NCBI GenBank assembly: GCA_051251595.1 | Contig: JBPOFA010000004.1 | Coordinates: 124,001-188,000 of the forward strand | Direction: 5' to 3' | DNA from: NORP110 sp051251595 | GTDB lineage: Bacteria; Pseudomonadota; Alphaproteobacteria; Rhodobacterales; Rhodobacteraceae | DNA: 64,000 bases | Shown: positions 25,384-34,548 of the stretch, one piece after another | How positions within the stretch are numbered: the stretch's first letter is position 1 | How the letters are laid out: each line of letters starts with the position of its first letter | Notes under the pieces: model-generated | What the model saw: only the letters and a program-made list of their open reading frames with translations | Told to the model about the DNA's origin: nothing | Databases searched by the model: none | Position numbers and translations under genes: made by a program

Positions 25384-26148
25384 ATGCGAATTGAAGGCCA
25401 AACGGCGTTGGTTACTGGGGGTGGCAGTGGTCTGGGTGCGGCAACGGCCCGGCATCTTGCGGCCCTTGGCGCACATGTTGCCATTTTGGATTTTGATCTG
25501 GACCGCGCGCAATCCGTTGCTGACGCGTTTTCTGGCATTGCTGTTAAGGCGGATGTTTCTGATGAGGCATCAGTTGACCGGGCGTTTGGGCAGGCCGTGC
25601 AGGAACTGGGCGCGGCCCCAAGGATGGTTGTAAGCTGTGCCGGGGTCGGGACAGCCGCGCGGATTGTCGGCAGAGAGGGCAAGCTGTCCTTTGATGTCTT
25701 CGAAAAGACGCTGCGGGTGAACCTGTTCGGCACCTACAATGTGATGAGCCATGCTGCGCGGCGGATGTCAGAGCTGGACGCGCTGGACAGCGATGAGCGC
25801 GGCGTGATCATCAACACCTCTTCCGTGGCTTGGCAGGATGGCCAGTTGGGGCAGGCAGCCTATGCTGCGTCCAAGGGGGCAATTGCGTCGATGTGTTTGC
25901 CGGCTGCACGGGAATTCGCCCAGTTTGGGATACGCGTGATGTCGATCGCTCCGGGCTTGTTTGAAACGCCAATGATGCAAGGTTTGCCCGAAGAGGTTGC
26001 CGCCAAGATCACCGCCAATATTCCATTTCCCTCGCGGCTGGGAGAGCCGCAGGAATACGCCCTGTTGGCAGAACAGATCATCCGAAATCCGTTTCTGAAT
26101 GGAACAACAATACGGCTGGACGGCGCGGTTCGTCTGCCGCCCCGCTAA
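25384..26148 (+). CDS. SDR, 3-hydroxyacyl-CoA dehydrogenase type (HSD17B10-like)
   Basis: A 254-residue SDR with cofactor loop GGGSGLG, an NTSS catalytic serine region and YAASK. Segments such as DERGVIINTSSVAWQDGQ and PGLFETPMM match type-II 3-hydroxyacyl-CoA dehydrogenases. ATG 25384 follows AAGGGG by 6 bases; GTG 25378 is less likely. As first gene of an operon with a crotonase and a feruloyl-CoA-synthase-like ligase, it probably oxidises 3-hydroxy-3-arylpropanoyl-CoA to the beta-keto thioester. The substrate is inferred from the operon. Confidence 0.85.
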   Translation: MRIEGQTALVTGGGSGLGAATARHLAALGAHVAILDFDLDRAQSVADAFSGIAVKADVSDEASVDRAFGQAVQELGAAPRMVVSCAGVGTAARIVGREGKLSFDVFEKTLRVNLFGTYNVMSHAARRMSELDALDSDERGVIINTSSVAWQDGQLGQAAYAASKGAIASMCLPAAREFAQFGIRVMSIAPGLFETPMMQGLPEEVAAKITANIPFPSRLGEPQEYALLAEQIIRNPFLNGTTIRLDGAVRLPPR

Positions 26149-26157
26149 GGATCCAAA

Positions 26158-26928
26158 ATGACCGACGACATTCTAAAGATTGATATTGCCGATGACGGTA
26201 TCGCCACGTTGACAATGAACCGGCCACACAAGCGAAATGCGATGTGTGACGACTTGCTGGTTGCGATTGACGGGTTCTTTTCCAACCCGCCCAAAGAGGT
26301 CAAAGCGGTGGTGCTGACGGGGACAGCCGGGCATTTCTGTTCCGGGCTTGATCTGAGCGAACATGTGGCGCGCGATGCCGAAGGCACGATGCGTCATTCG
26401 CGCGGGTGGCATCAGGTGATGGAGCGTATCCAGTTTGGAGGGTTGCCTGTCGTGTCGGCCATGTTTGGGGCCGTCATTGGCGGCGGCCTTGAACTGGCAA
26501 CAGCGACCCATGTTCGGATCGCAGAGCCCTCTACGATCTTTCAGCTGCCCGAAGGGCGGCGGGGGATTTTTGTCGGGGGTGGGGCCTCTGTCCGGGTTGG
26601 GCGGATTCTGGGCGCGGACCGCATGATTGAAATGATGCTGACCGGGCGCCGCTACAGCGCGGATGAAGGTCTTGCCCTTGGACTTGCGCATTACAGCGTC
26701 GGAGAAGGCGAAGCCTTGGACATGGCCCAAGACCTTGCCCGGAAGATTTCCAAAAACGCGCCATTGTCGAACTACATCATGATCCAAGCGCTTAGCCGGA
26801 TAGAGGATATGGCGAAGGCAGACGGGTTGTTCACCGAAAGCCTTTGCGCTGCCATGACCCAGACCAGCCCGGATGCTTTGGAAGGGCTGGCCGCCTTTCT
26901 TGAAAAGCGCAAGCCAGAGTTTCGGTGA
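26158..26928 (+). CDS. crotonase / enoyl-CoA hydratase family protein
   Basis: A 256-residue crotonase. The oxyanion-forming segments are CSGLDLSEH and GAVIGGGLELA, and a glutamate sits in QLPEGRRG where the catalytic Glu of hydratases is found. Ends PEF like many relatives. It starts 9 bases after the SDR stop. With the ligase it would hydrate a cinnamoyl-type CoA. I favour a hydratase in a beta-oxidative route over a hydratase/lyase because an SDR for the next step is present in the operon. Confidence 0.85.
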   Translation: MTDDILKIDIADDGIATLTMNRPHKRNAMCDDLLVAIDGFFSNPPKEVKAVVLTGTAGHFCSGLDLSEHVARDAEGTMRHSRGWHQVMERIQFGGLPVVSAMFGAVIGGGLELATATHVRIAEPSTIFQLPEGRRGIFVGGGASVRVGRILGADRMIEMMLTGRRYSADEGLALGLAHYSVGEGEALDMAQDLARKISKNAPLSNYIMIQALSRIEDMAKADGLFTESLCAAMTQTSPDALEGLAAFLEKRKPEFR

Positions 26929-26932
26929 TCCC

Positions 26933-27421
26933 ATGTCAGGTGCAGTCCCTTTGAAAAAAGAGCCTTTCGGACAGGATCGGGTCACGGATGAAACGTTGCA
27001 GCGTTTCGCGGGTTATCACCTGAAACGGGCCTCGAACCTTGTTCAGGCAGACCTAAAACGCGCGTTGGATCCTTTGGGCCTGCGCATGGTTACGTTTTCT
27101 GCCTTGGTTCTGATCGTTGACAACCCAGGCTTGCGTCAGTCGCAATTGGCGCAGGCTATGGATATCGAAAGACCCAACCTTGTCGTGATTATTGATGAGC
27201 TGGAGCAGAGCAATCTGATCACACGGGATAAGGTGCCAACGGATCGTCGGGCCTATGCGTTGCAGGTCACGCCAAGTGGTCGTGTCTTGTACGATCAAGC
27301 GGTGGCAGCTGTTGAGGCGCATGAAGCAAAGCTTTTTGCGGCATGGGATTCTGAAACAGGCGACGCTGTTTCCAAGGCTTTAAAGACGCTTCAAAAATCA
27401 AGTGGAAGACCGCAGTCATGA
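26933..27421 (+). CDS. MarR family transcriptional regulator, probable hydroxycinnamate sensor
   Basis: A 162-residue MarR protein. The winged helix is visible in LRQSQLAQAMDIERPNLVVI, and the wing in KVPTDRRAYALQVTP. The ATG 26933 start is 4 bases after the crotonase stop; the frame is open further upstream inside that gene but is not needed. Its stop overlaps the ligase start (ATGA). It likely represses its own operon through the palindrome at 25354-25372. Related regulators (CouR, HcaR) respond to hydroxycinnamoyl-CoA, so the ligase product may be the effector. Confidence 0.87.
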   Translation: MSGAVPLKKEPFGQDRVTDETLQRFAGYHLKRASNLVQADLKRALDPLGLRMVTFSALVLIVDNPGLRQSQLAQAMDIERPNLVVIIDELEQSNLITRDKVPTDRRAYALQVTPSGRVLYDQAVAAVEAHEAKLFAAWDSETGDAVSKALKTLQKSSGRPQS

Positions 27422-29235
27422 AAAGCACGACAAATTTCTTGCCGCATTCTGTTTCCCGCGAAGACCGTGCAGACGGTTCGATCCTGTTGCGTTCAACCTA
27501 CGACCAAGGCCCGGTTGTTGATCGCACCGGGGATTGGCTGCATCAATGGTCCCAAGCGACCCCGGACCGCATCTTTATCGCCGAACGCAGCGGTGCTGGA
27601 TGGCGCGAGGAAAGCTATGCCGCCACGTTGCAAAAAGTACGTGCCCTTGGGCAGGCGCTGTTGGCGCGGGGCATGGGGGCAGATACGCCGATCTTGATCA
27701 TGTCCGGCAATGGCGTGGATCACGGGCTTTTGTCCCTGGCCGCGCAATATGTGGGCGTGCCGACCGTTCCGGTGGCAGAGCAATATTCGCTCATCCATGG
27801 GGCGCATGGCCGATTGAAACAGGCCATTGAACTTGTTCGTCCCAAAATGGCCTATGTGGTCGATGCTGACCAATATGCAGAGGCGCTTACCCTCGACGCT
27901 TTGGACGGGATTGAGGTTATCGCCAGCCGTGTGGGAACCGCAAAGAATGTCACCGCGTTTGACGCGTTGCTGAAAGGCGATGCGGGCGTGGATGTCGACG
28001 CGGGTTTTGCCGCTGTGACACCAGATACCGTGGCCAAGATACTGATGACCTCTGGGTCAACCTCTAGCCCAAAGGGCGTGTTGACGACGCATAAAATGAT
28101 GTGTGTGAACCAGACGCAATTGCGCGATGCTTTGCCCTTTCTGGCCGCGCGCCCGCCGCGCGTTGTCGACTGGTTGCCGTGGAACCATGTCTTTGGCGGG
28201 TCGCATAACTTTAACATGATGCTGGCCAATGGCGGCAGCTTTTACATTGATGATGGCAAACCGACGCCCGCGCTTTTTGAGCGGACCGTCGAAAACCTTG
28301 GAATGAAAACAGGCACGCTTTTGTTCAACGTCCCTGTTGGTTTTGCCATGCTCAAGACGGCTTTGGAAAAGGATGCAGGCCTGCGCCAGAGGTTTTTTGA
28401 AGACCTGGATTTGGTGTTTTACGCCGGTGCGTCGCTGCCCCAAGAGATCTGGCAGGCCTTTGAGACCATGGCGATGGAGATTAAGGGCGAAGTGCCACTG
28501 ATCACCGCGTCTTGGGGGCTTACAGAAACGGCGCCGGCGACGACGCTTCAACAGGAACCGACGGAACGTTCGGGTGTGGTTGGGGTGCCGGTGACGGGTG
28601 TGACGCTGAAACTCATCCCCGATGAGGACATGCGCTGTGAAGTGCGGGTTAAGGGACCCAATGTCATGCCGGGTTATTTCGAAGATGCGGAAAAAACCCG
28701 CGAGGCGTTCGACGATGAAGGCTACTTTATCACCGGCGATGCGATGTGCTTTGTGGATCCGAAAGATGTGAACCGCGGTTTGCGGTTTGACGGTCGGATT
28801 TCGGAAGATTTCAAATTGCTGACAGGCACTTGGGTGCGGGCTGCGGGGCTGCGGATGGAGCTTTTGGCATGTCTTGCCCCTTACGCATCTGATTTGGTTG
28901 TCACCGGTCAGGATCGGGACCAGATTGGAATTATGATTTTCCCGGACAAAGCGGCGCTGTCAGCGGCGGGATTTGCCTTGGAAGAGGATCAAGGCGTTGT
29001 GCTGTGTGATCAGCTGTTGTCCGAAATCCAGCATCGTTTGAAGGAACGGTCTGGCCGAGTTTCCGGTTCTTCCACACGGGTCGCACGGGCGATTGTTCTG
29101 TCAGAGCCCGCATCCCTGCCAGAGGGTGAGATCACCGCCAAAGGCAATCTCAACTTTCGTAAAATCCTGACACGGCGGGCGGCCTTGTTGGATCGACTTT
29201 ACGATGACGCCGCGACCGGCATTGCGAAACTTTAG
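27418..29235 (+). CDS. fcs: feruloyl-CoA synthase-like acyl-CoA ligase
   Basis: A 605-residue adenylate-forming ligase of feruloyl-CoA-synthase length. The AMP-binding loop KILMTSGSTSSPKGV lies near residue 205, DWLPWNHVFGGSHN follows, then the motifs SWGLTETAPATT and FDGRISEDFKLLTGTWV. Such enzymes activate ferulate, p-coumarate or caffeate to CoA thioesters using ATP. It overlaps the MarR stop by 4 bases. The following amidohydrolase begins 14 bases later. Confidence 0.87.
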   Translation: MKSTTNFLPHSVSREDRADGSILLRSTYDQGPVVDRTGDWLHQWSQATPDRIFIAERSGAGWREESYAATLQKVRALGQALLARGMGADTPILIMSGNGVDHGLLSLAAQYVGVPTVPVAEQYSLIHGAHGRLKQAIELVRPKMAYVVDADQYAEALTLDALDGIEVIASRVGTAKNVTAFDALLKGDAGVDVDAGFAAVTPDTVAKILMTSGSTSSPKGVLTTHKMMCVNQTQLRDALPFLAARPPRVVDWLPWNHVFGGSHNFNMMLANGGSFYIDDGKPTPALFERTVENLGMKTGTLLFNVPVGFAMLKTALEKDAGLRQRFFEDLDLVFYAGASLPQEIWQAFETMAMEIKGEVPLITASWGLTETAPATTLQQEPTERSGVVGVPVTGVTLKLIPDEDMRCEVRVKGPNVMPGYFEDAEKTREAFDDEGYFITGDAMCFVDPKDVNRGLRFDGRISEDFKLLTGTWVRAAGLRMELLACLAPYASDLVVTGQDRDQIGIMIFPDKAALSAAGFALEEDQGVVLCDQLLSEIQHRLKERSGRVSGSSTRVARAIVLSEPASLPEGEITAKGNLNFRKILTRRAALLDRLYDDAATGIAKL

Positions 29236-29249
29236 GATAGGCAAACGAT

Positions 29250-30122
29250 ATGGTTGATATTTCGAAAGTCCGGGCAATTGATTTTCACACCCACGCAGAA
29301 GAACCCTGCGGGTGCCATGCGGATGATGGCTATGATGATTTGCAAAGCGCGATGGCCAGCTATTTCCGGGCCCCATGGAAACACCCGCCAACGGTTCCCG
29401 AAACAGCGGCGCATTACCGTGAACAAAACGTTGCAGCCGTAATCTTCCCGGTCGATGCAGAGCGTGAAACCGGGTATCGGCGTTACGCAAATGAAGAGGT
29501 GGCAGAACTTGCCGCTGAAAATGATGACGTGTTGATCCCGTTTGCGTCAATTGATCCTCATAAGGGGAAAATGGGCGTGCGTGAGGCGCGGCGCCTGATC
29601 CGTGATTTTGGTATCAAAGGGTTCAAGTTTCACCCTACGATGCAGGGGTTCTACCCCAATGATCGCATGGCCTATGGCCTGTATGAGGCGATCGCAGAAG
29701 AGGGCGGAATTGCCCTGTTCCACACAGGTCAGACCGGCGTGGGGTCTGGTATGCCCGGCGGCAACGGCATGCGGCTGAAATACTCGAACCCGATGTATAT
29801 GGATGACGTGGCTGTGGATTTTCCAGAGATGAAGATCATCTTGGCCCATCCCAGTTTTCCGTGGCAGGAAGAGGCGCTTGCCGTCGCGCAGCACAAGCCG
29901 AATGTCTATATCGATCTCAGCGGATGGAGCCCGAAATACTTCCCGGAAATTCTGGTGCGCTACTGCAATTCAATCCTTAAGAAAAAGGTGTTGTTCGGGT
30001 CTGACTGGCCGATGATTACGCCAGAGCGCTGGCTTGCTGATTTTGAAAAGATCGGCATCAAGGATGAATTGCGCCCCGACATCATAAAGGGCAACGCGGC
30101 CCGGCTATTGGGTTTGGGCTGA
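29250..30122 (+). CDS. amidohydrolase family protein, candidate aryl-beta-ketoacyl-CoA hydrolase
   Basis: A 290-residue amidohydrolase_2 (COG2159) protein. Metal-site pieces are FHTH (His13, His15), GFKFHP, ILAHPSFPW and LFGSDWPM. In Agrobacterium fabrum a protein of this family acts as 4-hydroxyphenyl-beta-ketoacyl-CoA hydrolase in hydroxycinnamate beta-oxidation, as I recall it. The same gene set here makes that role likely. A decarboxylase or other hydratase of this superfamily is the alternative. Confidence 0.8.
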   Translation: MVDISKVRAIDFHTHAEEPCGCHADDGYDDLQSAMASYFRAPWKHPPTVPETAAHYREQNVAAVIFPVDAERETGYRRYANEEVAELAAENDDVLIPFASIDPHKGKMGVREARRLIRDFGIKGFKFHPTMQGFYPNDRMAYGLYEAIAEEGGIALFHTGQTGVGSGMPGGNGMRLKYSNPMYMDDVAVDFPEMKIILAHPSFPWQEEALAVAQHKPNVYIDLSGWSPKYFPEILVRYCNSILKKKVLFGSDWPMITPERWLADFEKIGIKDELRPDIIKGNAARLLGLG

Positions 30123-30123
30123 T

Positions 30124-31695
30124 ATGAAACCCTTCCAAGCCCCGCTGGATGATATTTTCTTTTCCCTCAACCACGTCGCCGGGGCCTTGGATGTGGCCGA
30201 TTGGGACAGTGCCTTTAGCGCTGAAATAGCGACGCATTTTGCCGGGTTCGCTGAAGGTGAAATCGCGCCGTTGGACGAGACAGGTGACAGGCAGGGCTGT
30301 CGCCTTGTGGATGGTCGCGTCCTGATGCCTGACGGGTTTTCAGAGCTTTACACCACGTTCGCCGAACAAGGCTGGCAGGGGCTTACAGCACCAGAGGCGT
30401 ATGGCGGCCAAGGCATGGGGGCCATGATCCTTGCGGTCACGTCAGAGATTTTCTCAGGTGCGAACCATAGTTTGCAGATGGTGACCGGATTGGTGCCGGG
30501 GGCGATCCGAACGATTTCTCGCTTTGGGACAGAAGACCAGAAAACCCGCTTCATTCCCGCACTGGCGGCAGGAGAGACCCTCGCCACGATGTGCTTGACC
30601 GAATCCGGGGCAGGATCGGATTTGTCGGCCATTCGGTGTCGGGCCATTCAGCAGGACGGCGCGTGGGAAATTACGGGCGAAAAGATTTTCATCTCTGGCG
30701 GGGATCAGAACATCAGCGACGGTATTTTGCATTTGGTGCTGGCGCGCACATCGGAAGATGGCGTGCGGGGCCTGTCGCTGTTTCTGTGTCCGTCTGAAAA
30801 GCCAAATGGGGGGCGCAACTCCATTTCTGTGACCCGGATTGAAGAAAAAATGGGCCTGCATGCATCGCCCACATGTCAGTTGGCCTTTGCCGGGGCAGAG
30901 GCCGAATTGATCGGGGCAGAGGGGCAAGGCCTGCAAGCGATGTTCACGATGATGAACCACGCCCGCGCAGATGTTGCTCTGCAGGGCGTCGCCCATGCGG
31001 CGCGGGCCTATGACGTGGCCAGCAGCTATGCGGCGGAGCGCGTTCAGGGGCGTCTGGCCGATGGCGGGCCGGCGACGCTGGACCAGCATGCGGATGTGCG
31101 CCGGATGTTGGACGAAATGGATCAGCTGGCCATGGGCGGGCGTTTCATTGCGCATCTTGCCTTTGTGACAATGGAAAAAGCAGACAACCCGGATCTGGTT
31201 GAGTTTCTGACGCCGATTGCAAAGGTGTATTGCACAGAGGCCGGGATCAAGGCTGCCGAATTGGGAATGCAGGTGTTGGGCGGCTACGGGTATTTGCAGG
31301 AATACCGTTTAGAACAAACCTATCGGGACGCGCGGATCACGTCGATCTATGAGGGCGCGAATGGCATTCATACCAGAATGCTGGCCACACGTCTGTTGGA
31401 CGGACCCGCCGCCGCGGCCTTTGCAGAATTCGTTGCTGCAGAAGGTGCGGGCGAGGTTTTTGAGCTTTGGCAGGCCGCATGGCAGCATCTGAAAGACTGT
31501 CAGGATAGCGCTGTCCATGCGCATGCGTTCATGGCCCTGACCTGTGAGACCTTGTTGCAATGCCTGTGGACCCGGGCAGAGCGGACAGCGCTAGACCACC
31601 CTGACCCGGACCGAATTTTGCGCCTGTCCCATTCTGCTCGTCTGACCGGGCGGGCCTTTGCGCCGGGCTATCTGGCAATGATCCAGAACCGCTAG
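30124..31695 (+). CDS. acyl-CoA dehydrogenase
   Basis: A 523-residue acyl-CoA dehydrogenase of the larger FadE-like group. Visible are MCLTESGAGSDLSA, FISGGDQNIS, VLGGYGYLQEYRLEQ and the region of the catalytic base SIYEGANGIHTRM. It starts one base after the amidohydrolase stop, so it belongs to the hydroxycinnamate operon. It could desaturate phenylpropanoyl-CoA (for example dihydroferuloyl-CoA) so that saturated side chains also enter the pathway. That role is inferred. It converges on the next minus-strand operon with 12 bases between the stops. Confidence 0.85.
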   Translation: MKPFQAPLDDIFFSLNHVAGALDVADWDSAFSAEIATHFAGFAEGEIAPLDETGDRQGCRLVDGRVLMPDGFSELYTTFAEQGWQGLTAPEAYGGQGMGAMILAVTSEIFSGANHSLQMVTGLVPGAIRTISRFGTEDQKTRFIPALAAGETLATMCLTESGAGSDLSAIRCRAIQQDGAWEITGEKIFISGGDQNISDGILHLVLARTSEDGVRGLSLFLCPSEKPNGGRNSISVTRIEEKMGLHASPTCQLAFAGAEAELIGAEGQGLQAMFTMMNHARADVALQGVAHAARAYDVASSYAAERVQGRLADGGPATLDQHADVRRMLDEMDQLAMGGRFIAHLAFVTMEKADNPDLVEFLTPIAKVYCTEAGIKAAELGMQVLGGYGYLQEYRLEQTYRDARITSIYEGANGIHTRMLATRLLDGPAAAAFAEFVAAEGAGEVFELWQAAWQHLKDCQDSAVHAHAFMALTCETLLQCLWTRAERTALDHPDPDRILRLSHSARLTGRAFAPGYLAMIQNR

Positions 31696-31707
31696 GGCAC
31701 TGGTCGC

Positions 31708-32661
31708 CTAGCGCGGTTGGGCCAGCCCGGCGATCACCTTTGTGCGTTTGACATATTTGCCCCGGATGCTTTCAGCCGCCACGCGGCTTGGGTCCTTAGA
31801 GGCAAGGCTGGAACTGTCGCCGACAAAACGCAGGCAGACCAACGCATGGGCCTCATAGGCCGCGCTGATCGCATCCCCGACCCGGTTCATTTCTTCGTCA
31901 AAGTCGTCGGGCACGCGTTTGAGAACCCGCAAACTGGTGACGAGTTCTTTGTGGTCTGCATAGAATAGGCCCGAAAAATGGGGATCATGTCTGTGCATGT
32001 CAGGGCGAATTTCGGTGTCATAGCCGTCGATGGAAAAATCCCCGGCCAGGCGAAATGCAACGGCAGAGCCTTCCATCAGCTCTGCGAAGTCATCCAGAAT
32101 GGCGCGCACGACCGGGGCGTGCTCTTTGTCCAGGGCTTCTTCCAGAACATGCAGCAGGTACAACATCCCGTGGATGATCAGGAAAAACAGCTGGTGTTGT
32201 TGTTTCCAGCGATACAGCACATTTTCCTGTTGCGCCGGGGCTGTGGTCTTTGGCGTTTCGGTTGGCTCGGGTGCAAATTGTGCCCAATCGGCAAGGCGTT
32301 GCAGCCCAAGCGCCAGCGTCTGCAGTTCTTCATCGGTCAGGGAAACGCCTGTCTGGATGTCCCGCGCACAGGCGGGCAGGGCCTGTGACAGGGCGGAGCG
32401 GAAAAGCGACACCGGTGCGGTATCATCCCGTTCGACGTTGAAATAACTGTCAAAAAGTCGCTGCGCACTGTCCAGCGTGTTTTCAACATCATCCGATTTT
32501 TCCGGCGGAGTAACGCCTGAAACCCGTGCTGCGACTTGTTCAATCGCTTTCGCACCGGTTGCCAGGTTTGTTGCGCGAAACCGATGCTTTGGAAGGGCGG
32601 TATCGGCCTCAAACCAACCATGTGGAAGCGGCAAAGTGATCATTTCAACTTGTGGTGTCAT
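31708..32661 (-). CDS. unknown histidine-rich helical protein
   Basis: I do not recognise this 317-residue protein. It has no signal peptide and looks mostly helical. A central helix HQLFFLIIHGMLYLLHVLEE places His156, His164, His171 and Glu174/175 on a regular spacing; MHRHDPHF (222-229), His237 and EAHA (270-273) follow. The spacing would suit a metal-binding helical bundle, but no known motif is clear. It is the last gene of the eight-gene minus-strand operon, 24 bases after the SDR, with AGGGAATG before its ATG. Confidence 0.7.
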   Translation of the reverse strand: MTPQVEMITLPLPHGWFEADTALPKHRFRATNLATGAKAIEQVAARVSGVTPPEKSDDVENTLDSAQRLFDSYFNVERDDTAPVSLFRSALSQALPACARDIQTGVSLTDEELQTLALGLQRLADWAQFAPEPTETPKTTAPAQQENVLYRWKQQHQLFFLIIHGMLYLLHVLEEALDKEHAPVVRAILDDFAELMEGSAVAFRLAGDFSIDGYDTEIRPDMHRHDPHFSGLFYADHKELVTSLRVLKRVPDDFDEEMNRVGDAISAAYEAHALVCLRFVGDSSSLASKDPSRVAAESIRGKYVKRTKVIAGLAQPR

Positions 32662-32685
32662 CAGAACATTCCCTGTGTTTGGGGT

Positions 32686-33459
32686 TTAAAACCGGCCGCA
32701 ATCGACCTTCATTTTGTCGCCCGTAATTGCCGAAGACAGGTCGGACGCATAATACAAGGCCGCGCGCCCGACTTCTTCGGGGGCAACCCATCTTTTGAGC
32801 GCGGCGACGTCGGTGTAGTTTTCACGCTCTATCTCTGCGGCAGGGCGACCTTCGGCTTCGGCGCGGCGGGCCAGGATGCGGTCCATATTTGCGCCCGAAA
32901 CGGCGCCGGGCATCAAAGCATTGACGCGCACGCCAAGGGGGCCCAGCTCTCTTGCCATGGTTTCGGTGATCCCGATCAGGGCGAATTTCGACGCTACATA
33001 GGCCGACCGCATCGGGTAGCCCTGGATACCCATGAGCGACGACATGTTGATGATCGATCCTGATTTCTGTGCCCCCATAATTTTGGCGGCTTCCTGCAGG
33101 CAATACATCGCGCCGACCAGATTGATGTTCATGCAAGTGATCCATTCTGCCATGTCGACCTCTGCCACGGGGGCGATAGGGCCGGGGCCGCCCGCATTGT
33201 TCAGCAGAACATCGACGCGGCCGGTGATCTTGGCGGCCTGTGCGAACATCTCAACGACTTGGGCTTGGTCAGAGACGTCACAAGCGATGGCATGGCCGCC
33301 GATATCAGCCGCCACCTTTTGCAATGGTTCTAGCCGTCTGCCTGTCACAACGACTGTTGCGCCCGCTTGGGCAAATACATGCGCTGTTGCTTCGCCGATG
33401 CCGCTGCCACCACCGGTTACGATTGCAAGTTTGCCATCAAGGCGGGCTGGGTCAGTCAT
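32686..33459 (-). CDS. SDR family oxidoreductase
   Basis: A 257-residue classical SDR with GGGSGIG, NNAGG, a serine in NMSSLMG and YVASK. The C-terminus SAITGDKMKVDCGRF is normal for the class. It begins 3 bases after the stop of the HcnC-like gene, so it is part of the operon starting at 39220. Substrate unknown; a hydroxy intermediate of the same pathway is the likely choice. Confidence 0.83.
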   Translation of the reverse strand: MTDPARLDGKLAIVTGGGSGIGEATAHVFAQAGATVVVTGRRLEPLQKVAADIGGHAIACDVSDQAQVVEMFAQAAKITGRVDVLLNNAGGPGPIAPVAEVDMAEWITCMNINLVGAMYCLQEAAKIMGAQKSGSIINMSSLMGIQGYPMRSAYVASKFALIGITETMARELGPLGVRVNALMPGAVSGANMDRILARRAEAEGRPAAEIERENYTDVAALKRWVAPEEVGRAALYYASDLSSAITGDKMKVDCGRF

Positions 33460-33462
33460 GTG

Positions 33463-34548
33463 TCATTCCTCATCAAAATTTCGGTCGGGGTTGAACAGGG
33501 GTAATTCAGGCTCTTGGCCCAGGATGTAATCCCCCATCAATTTTCCGATATAGGGTCCAATCGTGTATCCCCCGCGCACGCATCCCAGAACAAATGCGTC
33601 GGTGCGCCCGGGCAAGGCCCCGGCCAAGGGGTAAAAATCGGGGACGTTTGCTTCGAACCCGGTCCAGCTGCGCAGAATGCGAGCGTTGGCCAGGGCGGGA
33701 AGGGCGTATTGTGCCAGGGCGATGTTTGGGCAGACAGTGTCCGACGCAACCTCTCCGCGCCCGGTTTGAGGGGTGCCACGCCCTTGCCAGCCCCCTCCGA
33801 TCAGAACGGTGCCATTTGGCTTTTGTTTCATCGTCAGTAGGCCAGTGGCATGGCCGATGACGGTGCTGGCCAATGCAGGCATGCGTTCGGTCACGCTTAC
33901 CGTGTTGATCCGGGCCTGAACTGGCAGGTTAACCCCCATCAAGGCGGCCGTTTGTTTCAGCCATGCGCCTGTGGCCAGCAAAATGCGGTTTGCCCGGATC
34001 GGTCCGTTTGGGGTCTCCAGAACATACCCGTCCTCTATTGCGGTGACGGCGGTACGTTCACGATATTCAATTCCGGCATCGCGCAGCCGTCCCCGGTAAT
34101 ATTGCCCGGTCAGCGAAGAATTCGCATAGCCATCTTCCTCGCAATAGCTGGCAGCCACAACGTTGTGGGTCAGGTTTGGTTCGGCATTGCGCAGCGCGTT
34201 GTTGCTGACAAATGTGATCGGCGCGCCCGCATTGGCCTTGAGCGTTTGACGCTCATGCAGCAAATCGGCCTCTCTCTCATTAAAGGCCAGCGTGTAACCA
34301 CCGGTCTTGTGAAAGCCGACAGCCGCGCCCATTTTTTCCCATTCATGATGGCCGCGCAGCGCATAAGGCATGAGCTTTACGCGTTTGATCTGAAGGCTCA
34401 ACGTGCCCGCATTGACGCCAGAGGCCCCTTGGCCAAGGTCGCCCTGATCCAACACGACAGGGCGCATGCCGCCCGCTGCAATTTGCAGCGCTGCGGCACA
34501 GCCCATGATGCCGCCGCCGATAATTGCGATGTCGTAAGGCACTGTCAT
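33463..34548 (-). CDS. DAO-type FAD dehydrogenase subunit (HcnC / D-hydroxyproline dehydrogenase beta-like)
   Basis: A 361-residue FAD protein of the D-amino-acid-oxidase fold. Nucleotide motif IAIIGGGIMGCAAALQIA is at the N-terminus and GCVRGGYTIGPYIGKL near the C-terminus. Together with the next two genes it forms the three-component dehydrogenase known from hydrogen cyanide synthase (HcnABC), nopaline/octopine oxidase (NoxAB/OoxAB) and D-hydroxyproline dehydrogenase. The catalytic subunit should oxidise an amino acid or other C-N bond. Start overlaps the HcnB-like stop by 4 bases. Confidence 0.85.
   Translation of the reverse strand: MTVPYDIAIIGGGIMGCAAALQIAAGGMRPVVLDQGDLGQGASGVNAGTLSLQIKRVKLMPYALRGHHEWEKMGAAVGFHKTGGYTLAFNEREADLLHERQTLKANAGAPITFVSNNALRNAEPNLTHNVVAASYCEEDGYANSSLTGQYYRGRLRDAGIEYRERTAVTAIEDGYVLETPNGPIRANRILLATGAWLKQTAALMGVNLPVQARINTVSVTERMPALASTVIGHATGLLTMKQKPNGTVLIGGGWQGRGTPQTGRGEVASDTVCPNIALAQYALPALANARILRSWTGFEANVPDFYPLAGALPGRTDAFVLGCVRGGYTIGPYIGKLMGDYILGQEPELPLFNPDRNFDEE

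Noticed and set aside
26158..26928. Feruloyl-CoA hydratase/lyase (retro-aldol type)
   Set aside because: The sequence differs from HCHL segments that I remember, and an SDR for the beta-oxidation step is cotranscribed; not excluded but less likely.
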